Of a stretch of DNA of 64,000 nt, positions 44,238-53,296 are shown piece after piece. The number at the start of each line of letters is the position of its first letter. Position 1 is the stretch's first letter. The DNA is from Kitasatospora albolonga. GTDB lineage: Bacteria; Actinomycetota; Actinomycetes; Streptomycetales; Streptomycetaceae. The stretch covers positions 2,226,001-2,290,000 of the forward strand of contig CP020563.1 of assembly GCA_002082585.1 (NCBI GenBank), in the 5' to 3' direction. Under the pieces are notes generated by a model that had not been told where the DNA came from, ran no database searches, and was given only the letters and a program-made list of their open reading frames with translations. The position numbers were made by a program, and so were the translations under genes.

Positions 44238-44345
44238 CAACGGCTCCACCCGGGAGGGCGGGGGCGGGCGGCCGTGAGCTCAACGGGTGAGTGTCCTCGC
44301 ATAGGTTGGCCGTCCTATCCCACGCCCCCCAACGAGGATCAGCCC

Positions 44346-44873
44346 ATGAGCAGCCGCACCGCGATCCGCCTGATCGAGCCCGCCGACGCCGCCCCGATCG
44401 CCGCACACCGGGTACGGGACTTCGAGGCTTTCCGGCCGTGGGAACCGGCCCAGCCGGCCGACTTCTTCACCCCGGAGGGCCAGGCCGAGCGGATCGACGG
44501 CCTGCTGGCCGGATACCGGTCCGGCACGGTCTGGCCGGGCGTGGTGCTCGCCGAGGATCAGGTGATCGGACAGGTCACCGTCGGAGGCATCCTGCCGCAG
44601 CCGCACCTGCGTCGTGGCTCCGTCGGGTACTGGATCGCCAGCACCGCCCAGAACCAGGGGCACGCCGGGAACGCCGTCGGGCTCGTGCTCCGGGTGATGG
44701 CGGACGAACTCGGTCTGCACCGCGCCGAGGCGTCCACCAACCTGGAGAACCTGCCGTCCCAACGAGTGCTGCGCCGCAACGGATTCAGCCCGTACGGTGT
44801 CGCGCACTCCGCGATCTTCCTCGACGGGAGCTGGCGGGACGGGCTGCTGTGGGAGCGGATTCTCGGCGACTGA
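44346..44873 (+). CDS. GNAT acetyltransferase (RimJ/RimL-like)
   Basis: 175 residues. GNAT motif A is GSVGYWIASTAQNQGHAGNA (about residues 96-115) with the acetyl-CoA loop Q/RxxGxA as QNQGHAG, and late ENLPSQRVLRRNGF (about 140-153) is the ribosomal-protein-acetylase type C-terminal signature. It is likely to acetylate a protein N-terminus or small amine. ATG 44346 with GAGGAT about 9 nt upstream. Upstream ATGs in the frame (44274) lie in a low-complexity part. Isolated gene. Confidence 0.9.
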   Translation: MSSRTAIRLIEPADAAPIAAHRVRDFEAFRPWEPAQPADFFTPEGQAERIDGLLAGYRSGTVWPGVVLAEDQVIGQVTVGGILPQPHLRRGSVGYWIASTAQNQGHAGNAVGLVLRVMADELGLHRAEASTNLENLPSQRVLRRNGFSPYGVAHSAIFLDGSWRDGLLWERILGD

Positions 44874-44930
44874 GACCGGCCGGAACCGGCCGGGCCCGGA
44901 GCGGTGCGCGCCGAGGGGAAGGCGGGGCGG

Positions 44931-45557
44931 TCAGCCGCCGGACACACCCCCGCGCGGAAGCGCCGCCAGGAGCAGGTGCAGTTCCGTCTCCACCGTGTCG
45001 GCGTCGACCTCCCCCGGGCGGGTGAGGAAGACCGAGCGGGCCACCGTGGCGCCCACCAGGACCAGGGTCAGGACGTCGAGGCGGGACGCGTCGAGCGGGT
45101 TTTGCAGTTCGCCGCGGGTGACCGCCTGGGTGATGAGTGTCTCCAGCTGGTCGCGGACCACCGCGTACACGTCGTCGTGGAGGATGCGGCGCAGTTCCTC
45201 GTCGTGCGGGGCCTGGCCCATCAGGGAGAGGAGGGCGGGGCCGGTGGTGTTCTCCAGGATGCGGCGTTTGCTGGAGAGCAGCTCGCGGAGGTCGCCCTCC
45301 AGGGAGCCGGTGTCGATGCCGCCCAGTTCGTCCAGGGCGATGTGCCGGGCGACGGCGCCCGCGAGGGCCTGCTTGGAGGGCCAGCGGCGGTAGAGGGACG
45401 CGGTGGAGGCTCCGGCGCGGCGGGCTACGGCCGTGGTGGTGAACGCGGCCCAGCCCGATTCGTTCAGGACCTCGATCGCCGCGTCGAGCAGCGCCGCGTC
45501 CACGCGCGGGTCCTTCGGCCGGCCCTTCGGCGGTTCGGTGCCGCCCTGTGCTGTCAT
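44931..45557 (-). CDS. TetR-family regulator
   Basis: 208 residues. The HTH is at about 18-66: DAALLDAAIEVLNESGWAAF, then VARRAGASTASLYRRWPSKQ, the standard recognition helix. The C-terminal ligand domain (about 80-200) has one Cys-free pocket-like helix bundle. It is divergent from an aldehyde dehydrogenase gene over 88 bp that contains a palindromic site, so it most probably represses that gene and itself. Start ATG 45557 (MTAQGGTEPPKGRPKDPR). Confidence 0.92.
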   Translation of the reverse strand: MTAQGGTEPPKGRPKDPRVDAALLDAAIEVLNESGWAAFTTTAVARRAGASTASLYRRWPSKQALAGAVARHIALDELGGIDTGSLEGDLRELLSSKRRILENTTGPALLSLMGQAPHDEELRRILHDDVYAVVRDQLETLITQAVTRGELQNPLDASRLDVLTLVLVGATVARSVFLTRPGEVDADTVETELHLLLAALPRGGVSGG

Positions 45558-45600
45558 ACCCGGATTCTCTCGCGCTGGTGTGTCACTCCCGTCTCCGCTA

Positions 45601-45638
45601 CCGTAAACGAAAAGCATCCGTTTCGGATTTAGGTACGG
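45601..45638. promoter_or_regulatory. Palindromic operator region between TetR and aldehyde dehydrogenase genes
   Basis: ATCCG-TTT-CGGAT (45616-45628) is perfect, and CCGTA (45601-45605) with TACGG (45634-45638) adds an outer pair. It ends 7 nt before the ALDH start. Likely site for the TetR protein. Confidence 0.6.
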
Positions 45639-45645
45639 TGGTTCC

Positions 45646-47082
45646 ATGTCCACGACGACCTCGCCCGAGCTCTCCCCCGCCCGTACGGCCGTGTCCGGGG
45701 CGCGCCGGCTCTTCGACTCCGGTGCGACCCGCCCTCTGGCCGCCCGCGTCGGCCGGCTGCGGGCGCTGCGCGCGATGCTCACCGAGAACGAGCCCGCCTT
45801 CGAGGCCGCCCTCTGGAGCGACCTGCACAAGAGCGGCGGCGAAGCGCAGCTGACCGAGATCGGCGTGACCCTCGCGGAGATCAACCACACCCTGCGCCAC
45901 CTGCGGCGCTGGGCGCGGCCCCGGCGCGGTCCGGTGCCCGCGTCGCTGCGGCCGGCCCGGGCGCGGCTGGTGTCCGAGCCGCTCGGGGTGGTGCTGGTCA
46001 TCGCCCCGTGGAACTATCCGGTGCAGCTCCTGCTCGACCCGCTGGCCGGGGTGCTGGCGGCGGGCAACACGGCCGTCCTCAAGCCGAGCGAGCTCGCGCC
46101 CGCCACCTCGGCGCTGGTCGCCCGGCTCGTGCCCCGGTACTTCCCCGACGGTGCCGTACGGGTCGTGGAGGGCGGGGTTCCGGAGACGACGGAGCTGCTG
46201 GCCCAGCGGTTCGACCACATCGTCTTCACCGGCAGCGGAACGGTCGGCCGGGTCGTGATGCGGGCGGCGGCCGAGCATCTGACGCCGGTCACGCTGGAGC
46301 TGGGCGGCAAGTCGCCCGTCTGGTTCGACGACGACGCCCGGCTGCGGCAGGCGGCGCGGCGCATCGCATGGGCCAAGTTCACCAACGCCGGTCAGACGTG
46401 CGTGGCCCCGGACTATGTGATGACCACCCCCGACCGGGTCCCTGCGCTGGTGGACGCCTTGAAGGACGCCGTCGCTGATCTGTGGGGCGCCGATCCCCGT
46501 ACCGGGCGCGACTACGGCCGGATCGTCAACGAGCGGCAGTTCGACCGGCTCGTCGGGCTGCTGGAGGGGACGGATGTTGTCGTCGGCGGTGATCACGACC
46601 GGGCCGAGCGGTACATCGCCCCCACGGTGGTGCTCGTCCCGTCCGGTGGCGAGCGTCCGGCCGTGGGGCCCGACGCGGCCCACCCCGTGCTGCGGGAGGA
46701 GATCTTCGGGCCCGTCCTGCCCGTCGTCGCGGTCGAGTCGGCCGAGGAGGCCGTACGGGTGGTCAACGGCTGGGACAAGCCTCTCGCCCTGTACGTGTTC
46801 TCCTCCTCCGCCCGCACCCGCCGCCTGTTCGAGCAGCACACCTCCTCCGGTGCGGTGGCCCACGGCGCGGGCCTGGTCCATGTCGCCGCGACCGGGCTGC
46901 CGTTCGGCGGGGTCGGTGCCAGCGGTATGGGCGCGTACCACGGCGTCCACTCCTGGCGCGCCTTCTCCCACCTCAAGCCCGTCCTGCGCAAGCCGCTCGC
47001 GCCGGACACGCTGCGCCTGGTGCAGCCGCCGTTCACCGGTCTCGGGCTGCGGCTGGTCAAGCGCCTGATGCGGTACGGGTGA
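45646..47082 (+). CDS. NAD(P)-dependent aldehyde dehydrogenase
   Basis: 478-residue class-3-like ALDH that oxidises an aldehyde to its acid. The sequence shows [14 protein letters not shown] (about 123-136), the cofactor loop FTGSGTVGR (about 199-207), catalytic general-base Glu218 in LELGGKS and catalytic Cys252 in [11 protein letters not shown]. The C-terminal helix is basic, with [13 protein letters not shown], which may contact the membrane as in fatty aldehyde dehydrogenases. Substrate not known. ATG 45646; regulated by the adjacent TetR. It may form a unit with the amine oxidase gene 64 bp downstream, which would generate aldehydes. Confidence 0.93.
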   Translation: MSTTTSPELSPARTAVSGARRLFDSGATRPLAARVGRLRALRAMLTENEPAFEAALWSDLHKSGGEAQLTEIGVTLAEINHTLRHLRRWARPRRGPVPASLRPARARLVSEPLGVVLVIAPWNYPVQLLLDPLAGVLAAGNTAVLKPSELAPATSALVARLVPRYFPDGAVRVVEGGVPETTELLAQRFDHIVFTGSGTVGRVVMRAAAEHLTPVTLELGGKSPVWFDDDARLRQAARRIAWAKFTNAGQTCVAPDYVMTTPDRVPALVDALKDAVADLWGADPRTGRDYGRIVNERQFDRLVGLLEGTDVVVGGDHDRAERYIAPTVVLVPSGGERPAVGPDAAHPVLREEIFGPVLPVVAVESAEEAVRVVNGWDKPLALYVFSSSARTRRLFEQHTSSGAVAHGAGLVHVAATGLPFGGVGASGMGAYHGVHSWRAFSHLKPVLRKPLAPDTLRLVQPPFTGLGLRLVKRLMRYG

Positions 47083-47146
47083 GGCGCCTGCCCGTCCTTC
47101 TGTCCACGCCCCTCCACGTGACCGAGCCCCCCGAAGGGTGAGATGC

Positions 47147-48553
47147 ATGCTGAACGACAACCCCATGGATGACGCGGCAGCCTATAAGGAGTCCCCTGCG
47201 GCGGTGATCGTCGTGGGGGCCGGGCTGTCGGGGCTGACGGCCGCCCGCGACCTGCACCGCCGCGGCATCGAGGTGATCGTCCTGGAGGCCGCCGACCGGA
47301 TCGGCGGACGTGCCCTGGCCGAGACGACGGCGCTGGGGTCCCGGCTCGACCTCGGCGGGCAGTGGATCGGGCACGGCCACCACCGAATCACCGCCCTGGC
47401 GGGCGAGCTGGGGGCCACCAGGTATCCGATGCACACCGGGACGCTGCCCCAGGTGATCGACCGGGGCCGCAGGCTGCCGGTCGCCTCGCCGTCCGTGCTG
47501 CCCGCCGGGGCCGCCCTCGCCGGTCTCGGGGTGCTGTCGCTCACCGGGACCCCGGACCGGTGGAACGACTCCACGCTCGACGCATGGCTGCGCAGGCTGC
47601 CCGGCCGCACCTCGCGCAGGCTCCTGGAAGTCATCGCGTCGATCTCCTGGACCGCTGACCTCGACCGGTTCTCCGTCCACGCGGCGGCCCGCATGGTCCG
47701 GCGGCAGGGCGGGCTGCGGACCATGCTGTCCACCAGGGGCGGGGCGCAGGACTCCCTGCTCGTCGAGGGGGCGGGGACGCTCACCGACCGGCTCGCCGCC
47801 GAGCTCGGTCCGCGCGTGCGCACGGGGCAGCCGGTCACCTCCATCGCCCGCGACGAGCACGGAGTCACCGTGCGCACCGGGTCCGGCACCTTGTCCGGCA
47901 CCTTCCGGGCGGCGAAGACCATCGTCACCGTACCGCCGCCGGTCGCGGCCCGGATCGAGCACCACCCGCCGCTGCCCGCGGGCCGGGCCGCGCTGGAGCG
48001 GAACACGTACATGGGGTCCGTGTACAAGGCCATCGCGGTCTACGAGCGGCCGTTCTGGCGGGAGCGGGAACGGGAGCAGGGGCGGGCCGAGTTCCTCGTC
48101 CTGGACTCCCCCGGCCGGGCCGTGTTCGACACCACCGCGCCCGACGGCCCGGGGCACCTGTGCACGCTCGTGGCCGGTCCCGAGGCGCGTGCCCTGGACC
48201 GCCTGGACCCCGAGGGCCGTCGGCACGCCCTGCTCGCCCCCCTGGTCCCGCACCTCGGGCCCGGTGTCCTGGAGCCGGCGGGCTGGCACGAGAAGGCGTG
48301 GCACCTCGACGAGCACGTGGGCGGCGGCTATGTCGTCCTGCCGGAGCCGGGAACCACCGAGGGGATCACGCCCCTGCCCCATGCCCCTCTCGGCAACGTC
48401 CACTGGGCGGGGTCGGAGACGGCCGACGAGCACCCGGGCTATCTGGAGGGGGCCATCGCGTCGGGCCTGCGCGCGGCCCGCGAGGTCGCCGATGCGCTGC
48501 CCCGCTCCGGCCCCGGCTCCCGCTCCCGACCCCGTACGCCTTCGGCTTCCTGA
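47147..48553 (+). CDS. Flavin monoamine oxidase-type FAD-dependent amine oxidase
   Basis: 468 residues. FAD-binding Rossmann motif VVGAGLSGLTAARDL (about 22-36), then EAADRIGGRA (about 48-57), and the C-terminal FAD signature WAGSETADEHPGYLEGAI (about 424-441). Such enzymes oxidise primary amines to aldehydes with H2O2; the ALDH upstream, 64 bp away on the same strand, could remove the aldehyde, so an amine-degradation pair is inferred. Start ATG 47147 (AAGG nine nt upstream) preferred over GTG 47138 and ATG 47165. The last 15 residues are a Ser/Arg-rich tail. Confidence 0.9.
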   Translation: MLNDNPMDDAAAYKESPAAVIVVGAGLSGLTAARDLHRRGIEVIVLEAADRIGGRALAETTALGSRLDLGGQWIGHGHHRITALAGELGATRYPMHTGTLPQVIDRGRRLPVASPSVLPAGAALAGLGVLSLTGTPDRWNDSTLDAWLRRLPGRTSRRLLEVIASISWTADLDRFSVHAAARMVRRQGGLRTMLSTRGGAQDSLLVEGAGTLTDRLAAELGPRVRTGQPVTSIARDEHGVTVRTGSGTLSGTFRAAKTIVTVPPPVAARIEHHPPLPAGRAALERNTYMGSVYKAIAVYERPFWREREREQGRAEFLVLDSPGRAVFDTTAPDGPGHLCTLVAGPEARALDRLDPEGRRHALLAPLVPHLGPGVLEPAGWHEKAWHLDEHVGGGYVVLPEPGTTEGITPLPHAPLGNVHWAGSETADEHPGYLEGAIASGLRAAREVADALPRSGPGSRSRPRTPSAS

Positions 48554-48730
48554 CAGCTGCGGCTCCCTGACAACGGACGCGCGTACGTCTCCGGGGCGGC
48601 CGACGCTCGTACGTATCCGGGACAGCACACTCGTGTACGCGCGGGGAAGGGGCTCCCCCGCCCTTTCCTCCCGGCCCTCTCCCGGTAACCCACGCGCCGT
48701 CCGGTCGCTCCGCGTGGTACTTGTCGCCCC

Positions 48731-49279
48731 ATGGCAGATTTCGCGGGAGATTTCGTGGGAGACCTGGTGGGAGACCTGGTGACAGCACGGCTCGTGCTGC
48801 ATCCGATGACCGTCGGCGAAGCCGAGCGGATGGTGGCGGGTGAGTCTCCCGGCGAAGGCCGGTGGGCCCCCGGCTACCCCACCGACGGGGACGTGTCCGC
48901 CGCCGAGCGCTTCCTCGGCAACTGCGCGGCGGCCGGTGATCCCCGGCCGTGGGGTCTCTACGAGATCCGCCGCCGCGAGAACGGCCGGGCGATAGGCGGC
49001 GTGGGCTTCCACGGGCCCCCGGACGAGCGCGGCGCCCTGACGATCGGCTACGGCATCGTCCCGTCGGCCCAGGGCCGGGGGTACGCGTCCGAAGCCCTGC
49101 GCGGTCTGCTCCTGTTCGCGCGGGAGCACGGCGTCGCCCGGGTGAAAGGGGACGCCGACCACGACAACATCGCGTCCCAGCACGTCATGGCGGCGGCCGG
49201 TATGCGGCCGGCCGGAGAGGACGACCGTGTCAGGTACTTCGAGACCGACTGGAACGGCACGGCACCCGTCAGCACCTGA
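48731..49279 (+). CDS. GNAT acetyltransferase with a short N-terminal coding repeat
   Basis: 182 residues. Before the fold, four 12-bp units (48734-48781) encode ADFA, GDFV, GDLV, GDLV. The GNAT core runs from about 19 to 170 with GIVPSAQGRGYASEAL (about 117-132, acetyl-CoA loop AQGRGYA) and a DNIASQHVMAAAGM (about 155-168). Substrate unknown. Start ATG 48731 is the first Met; the next internal Met is too far in, so the repeats are translated. It is convergent with the VOC gene. Confidence 0.88.
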   Translation: MADFAGDFVGDLVGDLVTARLVLHPMTVGEAERMVAGESPGEGRWAPGYPTDGDVSAAERFLGNCAAAGDPRPWGLYEIRRRENGRAIGGVGFHGPPDERGALTIGYGIVPSAQGRGYASEALRGLLLFAREHGVARVKGDADHDNIASQHVMAAAGMRPAGEDDRVRYFETDWNGTAPVST

Positions 49280-49303
49280 CACGCGCTCCTTGCTGACGCC
49301 CCC

Positions 49304-49651
49304 TCAGTGCGCGCCCTCGTCGGCAAGGCAGAACTCGTTGCCCTGGGGGTCCTGGAGGACCGTCCAGAACAGGCCGTGCATGGAGTGCTCGCCGATCACC
49401 GTCGCCCCCAGCCCCACCAGTCGCTCCACGTCCGCCGGGCGGTCGGGGGACGCGAAGTCGACATGGACCCGGTTCTTGACGGTCTTGGGCTCGGGCACCC
49501 GCTGGAAGCCGAGGACCAGCGGGGTGGCGGGAACGACGACGAACTCGCCGTAGTCCTGCGTTCCTTCCACGCCCAGCGCCTTCGCCCACCAGGCCGCCAG
49601 CGTCTGGGGGTCGGGACAGTCGATCGTGATCATCTCCGGTGAGATTCGCAT
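49304..49651 (-). CDS. VOC-superfamily (glyoxalase-like) protein
   Basis: 115 residues, one pair of beta-alpha-beta-beta-beta modules: MITIDCPDPQTLAAWWAKAL (about 7-26), then NRVHVDFASPDRPADVERL (about 61-79) and LQDPQGNEFCLADE. Known roles of this subgroup are small-molecule metabolism or fosfomycin/bleomycin-type binding; no metal triad can be fixed with certainty. Start ATG 49651; a longer frame to 49681 lacks a good site. It precedes the thioredoxin-fold gene's 3' end on the same strand. Confidence 0.86.
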   Translation of the reverse strand: MRISPEMITIDCPDPQTLAAWWAKALGVEGTQDYGEFVVVPATPLVLGFQRVPEPKTVKNRVHVDFASPDRPADVERLVGLGATVIGEHSMHGLFWTVLQDPQGNEFCLADEGAH

Positions 49652-49681
49652 GCTCCTCACCGTACGGCCCGCCACTGACAA

Positions 49682-49713
49682 CGGGCCGGGAGCACGCGCT
49701 CGCTCCCGGCCCG
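49682..49713 (-). terminator. Terminator downstream of the Rv2466c-like gene
   Basis: Stem CGGGCCGGGAGC with GCTCCCGGCCCG and an 8-nt loop, 20 nt after the stop at 49734, and upstream of the VOC gene. Confidence 0.85.
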
Positions 49714-49733
49714 CGGCCCTCCGAAGGCGGAGG

Positions 49734-50384
49734 TCAGTCGAAGACCGGGCCCTGCGTGCGGGTCCGCTTGATCTCGTAGAAGCCGGGGATGGAGGCGACC
49801 AGCAGCGTGCCGTCCCAGAGCTTCGCCGCCTCCTCGCCCTTGGGGGCGGGGGTGACGACGGGGCCGAAGAAGGCGACCTGCTCGCCGTCCGGGCCGGGCA
49901 CCGCGACGACCGGGGTGCCGACCTCCTGGCCGACCTTGTCGATGCCCTCCTGGTGGGAGGCGCGCAGTTCGGTGTCGTACGTGTCCTTGTCGGCGTACTC
50001 CACCAGCTCGGCCGGGAGGCCGACGTCCTTGAGGGCGCCCGCGACGGCCTCGCGGGTGGGGCCCTCGCCGTTGTTGTGGAAGCGGGTGCCGAGGGCCGTG
50101 TAGAGCGGGCCGACGACCTCGTCGCCGTGGAGCTGCTGGGCGGCGATGACGACCCGGACCGGGCCCCACGCCTGGTTCTCCAGCATGTCCCGGTACTCCT
50201 CGGGCACCTCGTCCAGCTTGTCCTCGTTCAGGACGGCGAGGCTCATGACGTGCCAGCGGACCTCGATGTCGCGGACCTTCTCGACCTCCAGAATCCAGCG
50301 GGAGGTCATCCACGCCCACGGGCAGAGCGGGTCGAACCAGAAGTCGGCCGGGGTCTTGCCGTTCGCCGCGGTGTTCCGGGACAT
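49734..50384 (-). CDS. Rv2466c/DsbA-like thioredoxin-fold protein, active site CPWA
   Basis: 216 residues of the family of the mycothiol-dependent nitroreductase Rv2466c: FWFDPLCPWAWMTSRW (about 15-30), then RWHVMSLAVLNEDK (about 43-56) and a late GTPVVAVP cis-proline loop (about 160-167). In Rv2466c the motif is CPWC; here the second cysteine is Ala (codon GCG at 50313-50315), leaving only Cys21. With a single cysteine it should act by a monothiol mechanism, probably with mycothiol. Start ATG 50384 with GAGGAG just upstream. Its own terminator follows. Role in redox or prodrug reduction is inferred. Confidence 0.9.
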   Translation of the reverse strand: MSRNTAANGKTPADFWFDPLCPWAWMTSRWILEVEKVRDIEVRWHVMSLAVLNEDKLDEVPEEYRDMLENQAWGPVRVVIAAQQLHGDEVVGPLYTALGTRFHNNGEGPTREAVAGALKDVGLPAELVEYADKDTYDTELRASHQEGIDKVGQEVGTPVVAVPGPDGEQVAFFGPVVTPAPKGEEAAKLWDGTLLVASIPGFYEIKRTRTQGPVFD

Positions 50385-50432
50385 GTCTCTCCTCAGGAAA
50401 GGGCCTGTTGCTGCTGCGGTCGTGAACGCCTC

Positions 50433-50480
50433 CGAGGGGGTCTCCCATTCCCGGACCGAGGGGGTCTCCCGTTCCCGGAC
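50433..50480. repeat. Tandem duplication of a 24-bp unit upstream of the Rv2466c-like gene
   Basis: CGAGGGGGTCTCCC followed by ATTCCCGGAC (50433-50456) is repeated with one change (G for A) at 50457-50480. It lies 50-100 bp upstream of one gene and 100-150 bp upstream of divergent pepN. Confidence 0.85.
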
Positions 50481-50587
50481 GGGGCTCTCCGGCCCCGGCC
50501 GCATAACCGGATACCGGCTCCCCGGGACGCGTGCAAGGATCAATAGGTTCGAACACGACACATGACGCGCGTCACGAAGGAGTGCCC

Positions 50588-53221
50588 GTGCCCGGTGAAA
50601 ACCTGTCCCGCGACGAGGCCCAGAAGAGGGCCGAGCTGCTGACCGTCGACGGTTACGAGGTCGAGCTCGACCTGCGCTCCGCCGTCGGCGGGCCCGAGGG
50701 GGCCGACGGGGACGAGAACGGGGGCGGCGGGGACACCGGTCCGCGGACGTTCCGGTCGCTGACCACGATCCGGTTCCGCTCCGCCCGCGCGGGCGCCTCG
50801 ACCTTCGCCGACCTGGTGGCGCCCGCCGTGGACGCCGTGACGCTGAACGGGAAGGCCCTCGACCCCGCCACCGTGTTCGACGGGGCGCGGGTGGCCCTGG
50901 ACGGGCTCCTGGAGGGCGAGAACGTCCTCGTGGTCGACGCCCGGTGCGCGTACAGCAGGACCGGCGAGGGCATGCACCGCTTCGTCGACCCGGAGGACGG
51001 CGAGGTCTACCTCTACACGCAGTACGAGCCGGCCGACGCCCGCCGGGTCTTCGCCAACTTCGAACAGCCGGACCTGAAGGCGCCCTACCGCTTCCAGGTG
51101 ACCGCTCCGGACGGCTGGCGGGTCTGGTCCAACGGGGCCGAGGAGTCGCACGAGGGCGGGGTGTGGCGGTTCGCGGAGACGAAGCCGATCTCCACGTACA
51201 TCACGGCCGTCGTCGCCGGTCCGTACCACTACGTGACCGACCACTACAGCCGTACGTTCGACGACGGCACCACCCTGGAGATCCCGCTCGGCGCGATGTG
51301 CCGCAAGGGGCTCGCCAAGCACTTCGACGCGGACGACGTCTTCCTGGTCACCAAGCAGGGCCTGGACTTCTTCCACGACCACTTCGACTACCCGTACCCC
51401 TTCGGGAAGTACGACCAGGCGTTCGTGCCGGAGTACAACCTCGGGGCGATGGAGAACCCGGGCATGGTCACCTTCCGCGAGGAGTACATCTTCCGCGGCA
51501 AGGTCACCTCGGCGGCCTACGAGCGGCGCGCCAACGTCATCCTGCACGAGATGGCCCACATGTGGTTCGGCGACCTCGTCACCATGGAGTGGTGGGACGA
51601 CCTGTGGCTGAAGGAGTCCTTCGCGGACTTCATGGGCTCCTTCTCGATGGTCGAGGCGACCCGCTTCACCAACGGCTGGATCACCTTCGCCAACAACCGC
51701 AAGGCATGGGCCTACCGCGCCGACCAGCTGCCCTCCACCCACCCCATCACGGCCGACATCCACGACCTGGAGGACGCCAAGCTGAACTTCGACGGGATCA
51801 CGTACGCCAAGGGCGCCTCCGTACTGAAGCAGCTCGTGGCGTACGTGGGACGCGACGCCTTCCTTGAGGGCGCGCGGCGCTACTTCAAGCAGCACGCGTA
51901 CGGCAACACGCGTCTGGGCGACCTTCTTTCGGTGCTCGCCGAGACCTCCGGCCGTGACATGACGGCCTGGTCCCGGTCCTGGCTCCAGACGGCCGGGGTG
52001 AACGTGCTCACGCCCGTCGCGGCCTACGACGCGACCGGGACGCTGACCGAGCTGGTGGTGGTCCAGGAGGCCGCCGCCTCCCACCCGGAGCTGCGCCCGC
52101 ACCGGGTCGCGGTCGGCCTCTACCGGCGTACGCCGGAGGGCGAGCTGACCCGGTACGCCCGCGCCGAGGTGGACGTGGCCGGGGAGCGCACGGTGGTGAA
52201 GGAGCTGGCCGGGGCGGAGCGGCCCGATCTGATCCTGGTCAACGACGACGACCTCACGTACTGCAAGATCCGCTTCGACGAGGGGTCGCTCGCCACCCTC
52301 CGCGACCACCTGGGCTCCGTCACCGACCCGCTGGCCCGCGCCCTGTGCTGGTCGGCCCTGTGGAACCTGACCCGGGACGCGCTGCTGCCCGCCCGCGACT
52401 TCGTCGCGCTGGTGCTGGCGCACGCCGGGCGCGAGAGCGACATCGGCGTCCTCCAGATGCTGCACGCCTGGGCGCAGTCGGCGCTGGTGAACTACGCCGC
52501 CCCCGCCTGGCGCGAGGAGGGCGGCCGGGCGCTGGCCGAGGGCGCGCTGCGCGAGCTGCGGGAGGCCGAGCCGGGCAGCCAGCACCAGCTGACCTGGGCC
52601 CGCTTCTTCGCGGCCGTCGCGGGCTCCGGGGCGGACTTCCAGCTGCTGGGTTCGCTGCTGGACGGCACGGCCCGGATCGACGGCCTGGAGGTCGACCAGG
52701 AGCTGCGCTGGGCCTTCCTGTCGCCACTCGCCTCGCACGGGGTGGCGGACGAGGCGGCCATCGACGCCGAACTGGCCCGCGACGACACGGCGTCCGGCAA
52801 GCGCCACCACGTACGGTGTCTGGCCTCGCGCCCCTCGGAGGCGGTCAAGGCGCAGGCGTGGGCGGCCGTCGTGGAGTCGGACAAGCTGTCCAACGCGCTG
52901 GTCGAGGCGACGATCGCGGGCTTCGAGCAGCCCTCGCAGCGGGAGCTGCTGGCCCCGTACGCGGACCGCTACTTCGAGGTGATCGAGCGGATCTGGGCGG
53001 AGCGGTCCATCCAGATCGGCATGCACGTGGTGAGGGGGCTGTTCCCCGGCCTCCAGGACAGCCCGGAGACCCTCGCGGCGACCGACGCCTGGCTGACCGG
53101 CCACGCGGACGCCGCTCCGGCGCTGCGTCGGCTCGTGCTCGAGTCCCGGGACGACCTGGCACGGGCACTGCGCGGCCAGGAGTGCGACGCCTCGGGCGTG
53201 ACCACGGTCCGGGGAGTCTGA
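50588..53221 (+). CDS. pepN: M1-family aminopeptidase N (first of two paralogues)
   Basis: Zinc metallopeptidase removing N-terminal residues from peptides in the cytoplasm. 877 residues from GTG 50588 with AAGGAG 7 nt upstream. The substrate-binding GAMEN is present (LGAMENPG, about 281-288), and zinc ligands HEMAH (His320, His324) with the third ligand in KESFADF (about Glu343). A Gly/Asp/Glu-rich insert (about residues 37-55) is absent from the paralogue at 61561. The C-terminal helical ERAP1-like domain spans about 530-850. A 20-bp direct repeat begins at the stop codon. Confidence 0.95.
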   Translation: MPGENLSRDEAQKRAELLTVDGYEVELDLRSAVGGPEGADGDENGGGGDTGPRTFRSLTTIRFRSARAGASTFADLVAPAVDAVTLNGKALDPATVFDGARVALDGLLEGENVLVVDARCAYSRTGEGMHRFVDPEDGEVYLYTQYEPADARRVFANFEQPDLKAPYRFQVTAPDGWRVWSNGAEESHEGGVWRFAETKPISTYITAVVAGPYHYVTDHYSRTFDDGTTLEIPLGAMCRKGLAKHFDADDVFLVTKQGLDFFHDHFDYPYPFGKYDQAFVPEYNLGAMENPGMVTFREEYIFRGKVTSAAYERRANVILHEMAHMWFGDLVTMEWWDDLWLKESFADFMGSFSMVEATRFTNGWITFANNRKAWAYRADQLPSTHPITADIHDLEDAKLNFDGITYAKGASVLKQLVAYVGRDAFLEGARRYFKQHAYGNTRLGDLLSVLAETSGRDMTAWSRSWLQTAGVNVLTPVAAYDATGTLTELVVVQEAAASHPELRPHRVAVGLYRRTPEGELTRYARAEVDVAGERTVVKELAGAERPDLILVNDDDLTYCKIRFDEGSLATLRDHLGSVTDPLARALCWSALWNLTRDALLPARDFVALVLAHAGRESDIGVLQMLHAWAQSALVNYAAPAWREEGGRALAEGALRELREAEPGSQHQLTWARFFAAVAGSGADFQLLGSLLDGTARIDGLEVDQELRWAFLSPLASHGVADEAAIDAELARDDTASGKRHHVRCLASRPSEAVKAQAWAAVVESDKLSNALVEATIAGFEQPSQRELLAPYADRYFEVIERIWAERSIQIGMHVVRGLFPGLQDSPETLAATDAWLTGHADAAPALRRLVLESRDDLARALRGQECDASGVTTVRGV

Positions 53222-53296
53222 GCAGGTTCCGGGGAGCGTGAGCAGGTTCCGGGGAGCGTGACGACGGCCCCGGAAGTCCGGGGAGCGTGAGCAGGC
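53221..53296. repeat. 20-bp direct repeat beyond the pepN stop
   Basis: AGCAGGTTCCGGGGAGCGTG occurs at 53221-53240 and 53241-53260; a degenerate third part (GGGGAGCGTGAGCAGG) lies near 53280-53295. The first copy shares its first base with the stop codon. It is non-coding. Confidence 0.85.

Noticed and set aside
43710..44249. 179-residue minus frame opposite the hypothetical gene at 43827
   Set aside because: Gly/Val/Glu-rich shadow composition; the plus frame has a more natural composition and follows the upstream genes.
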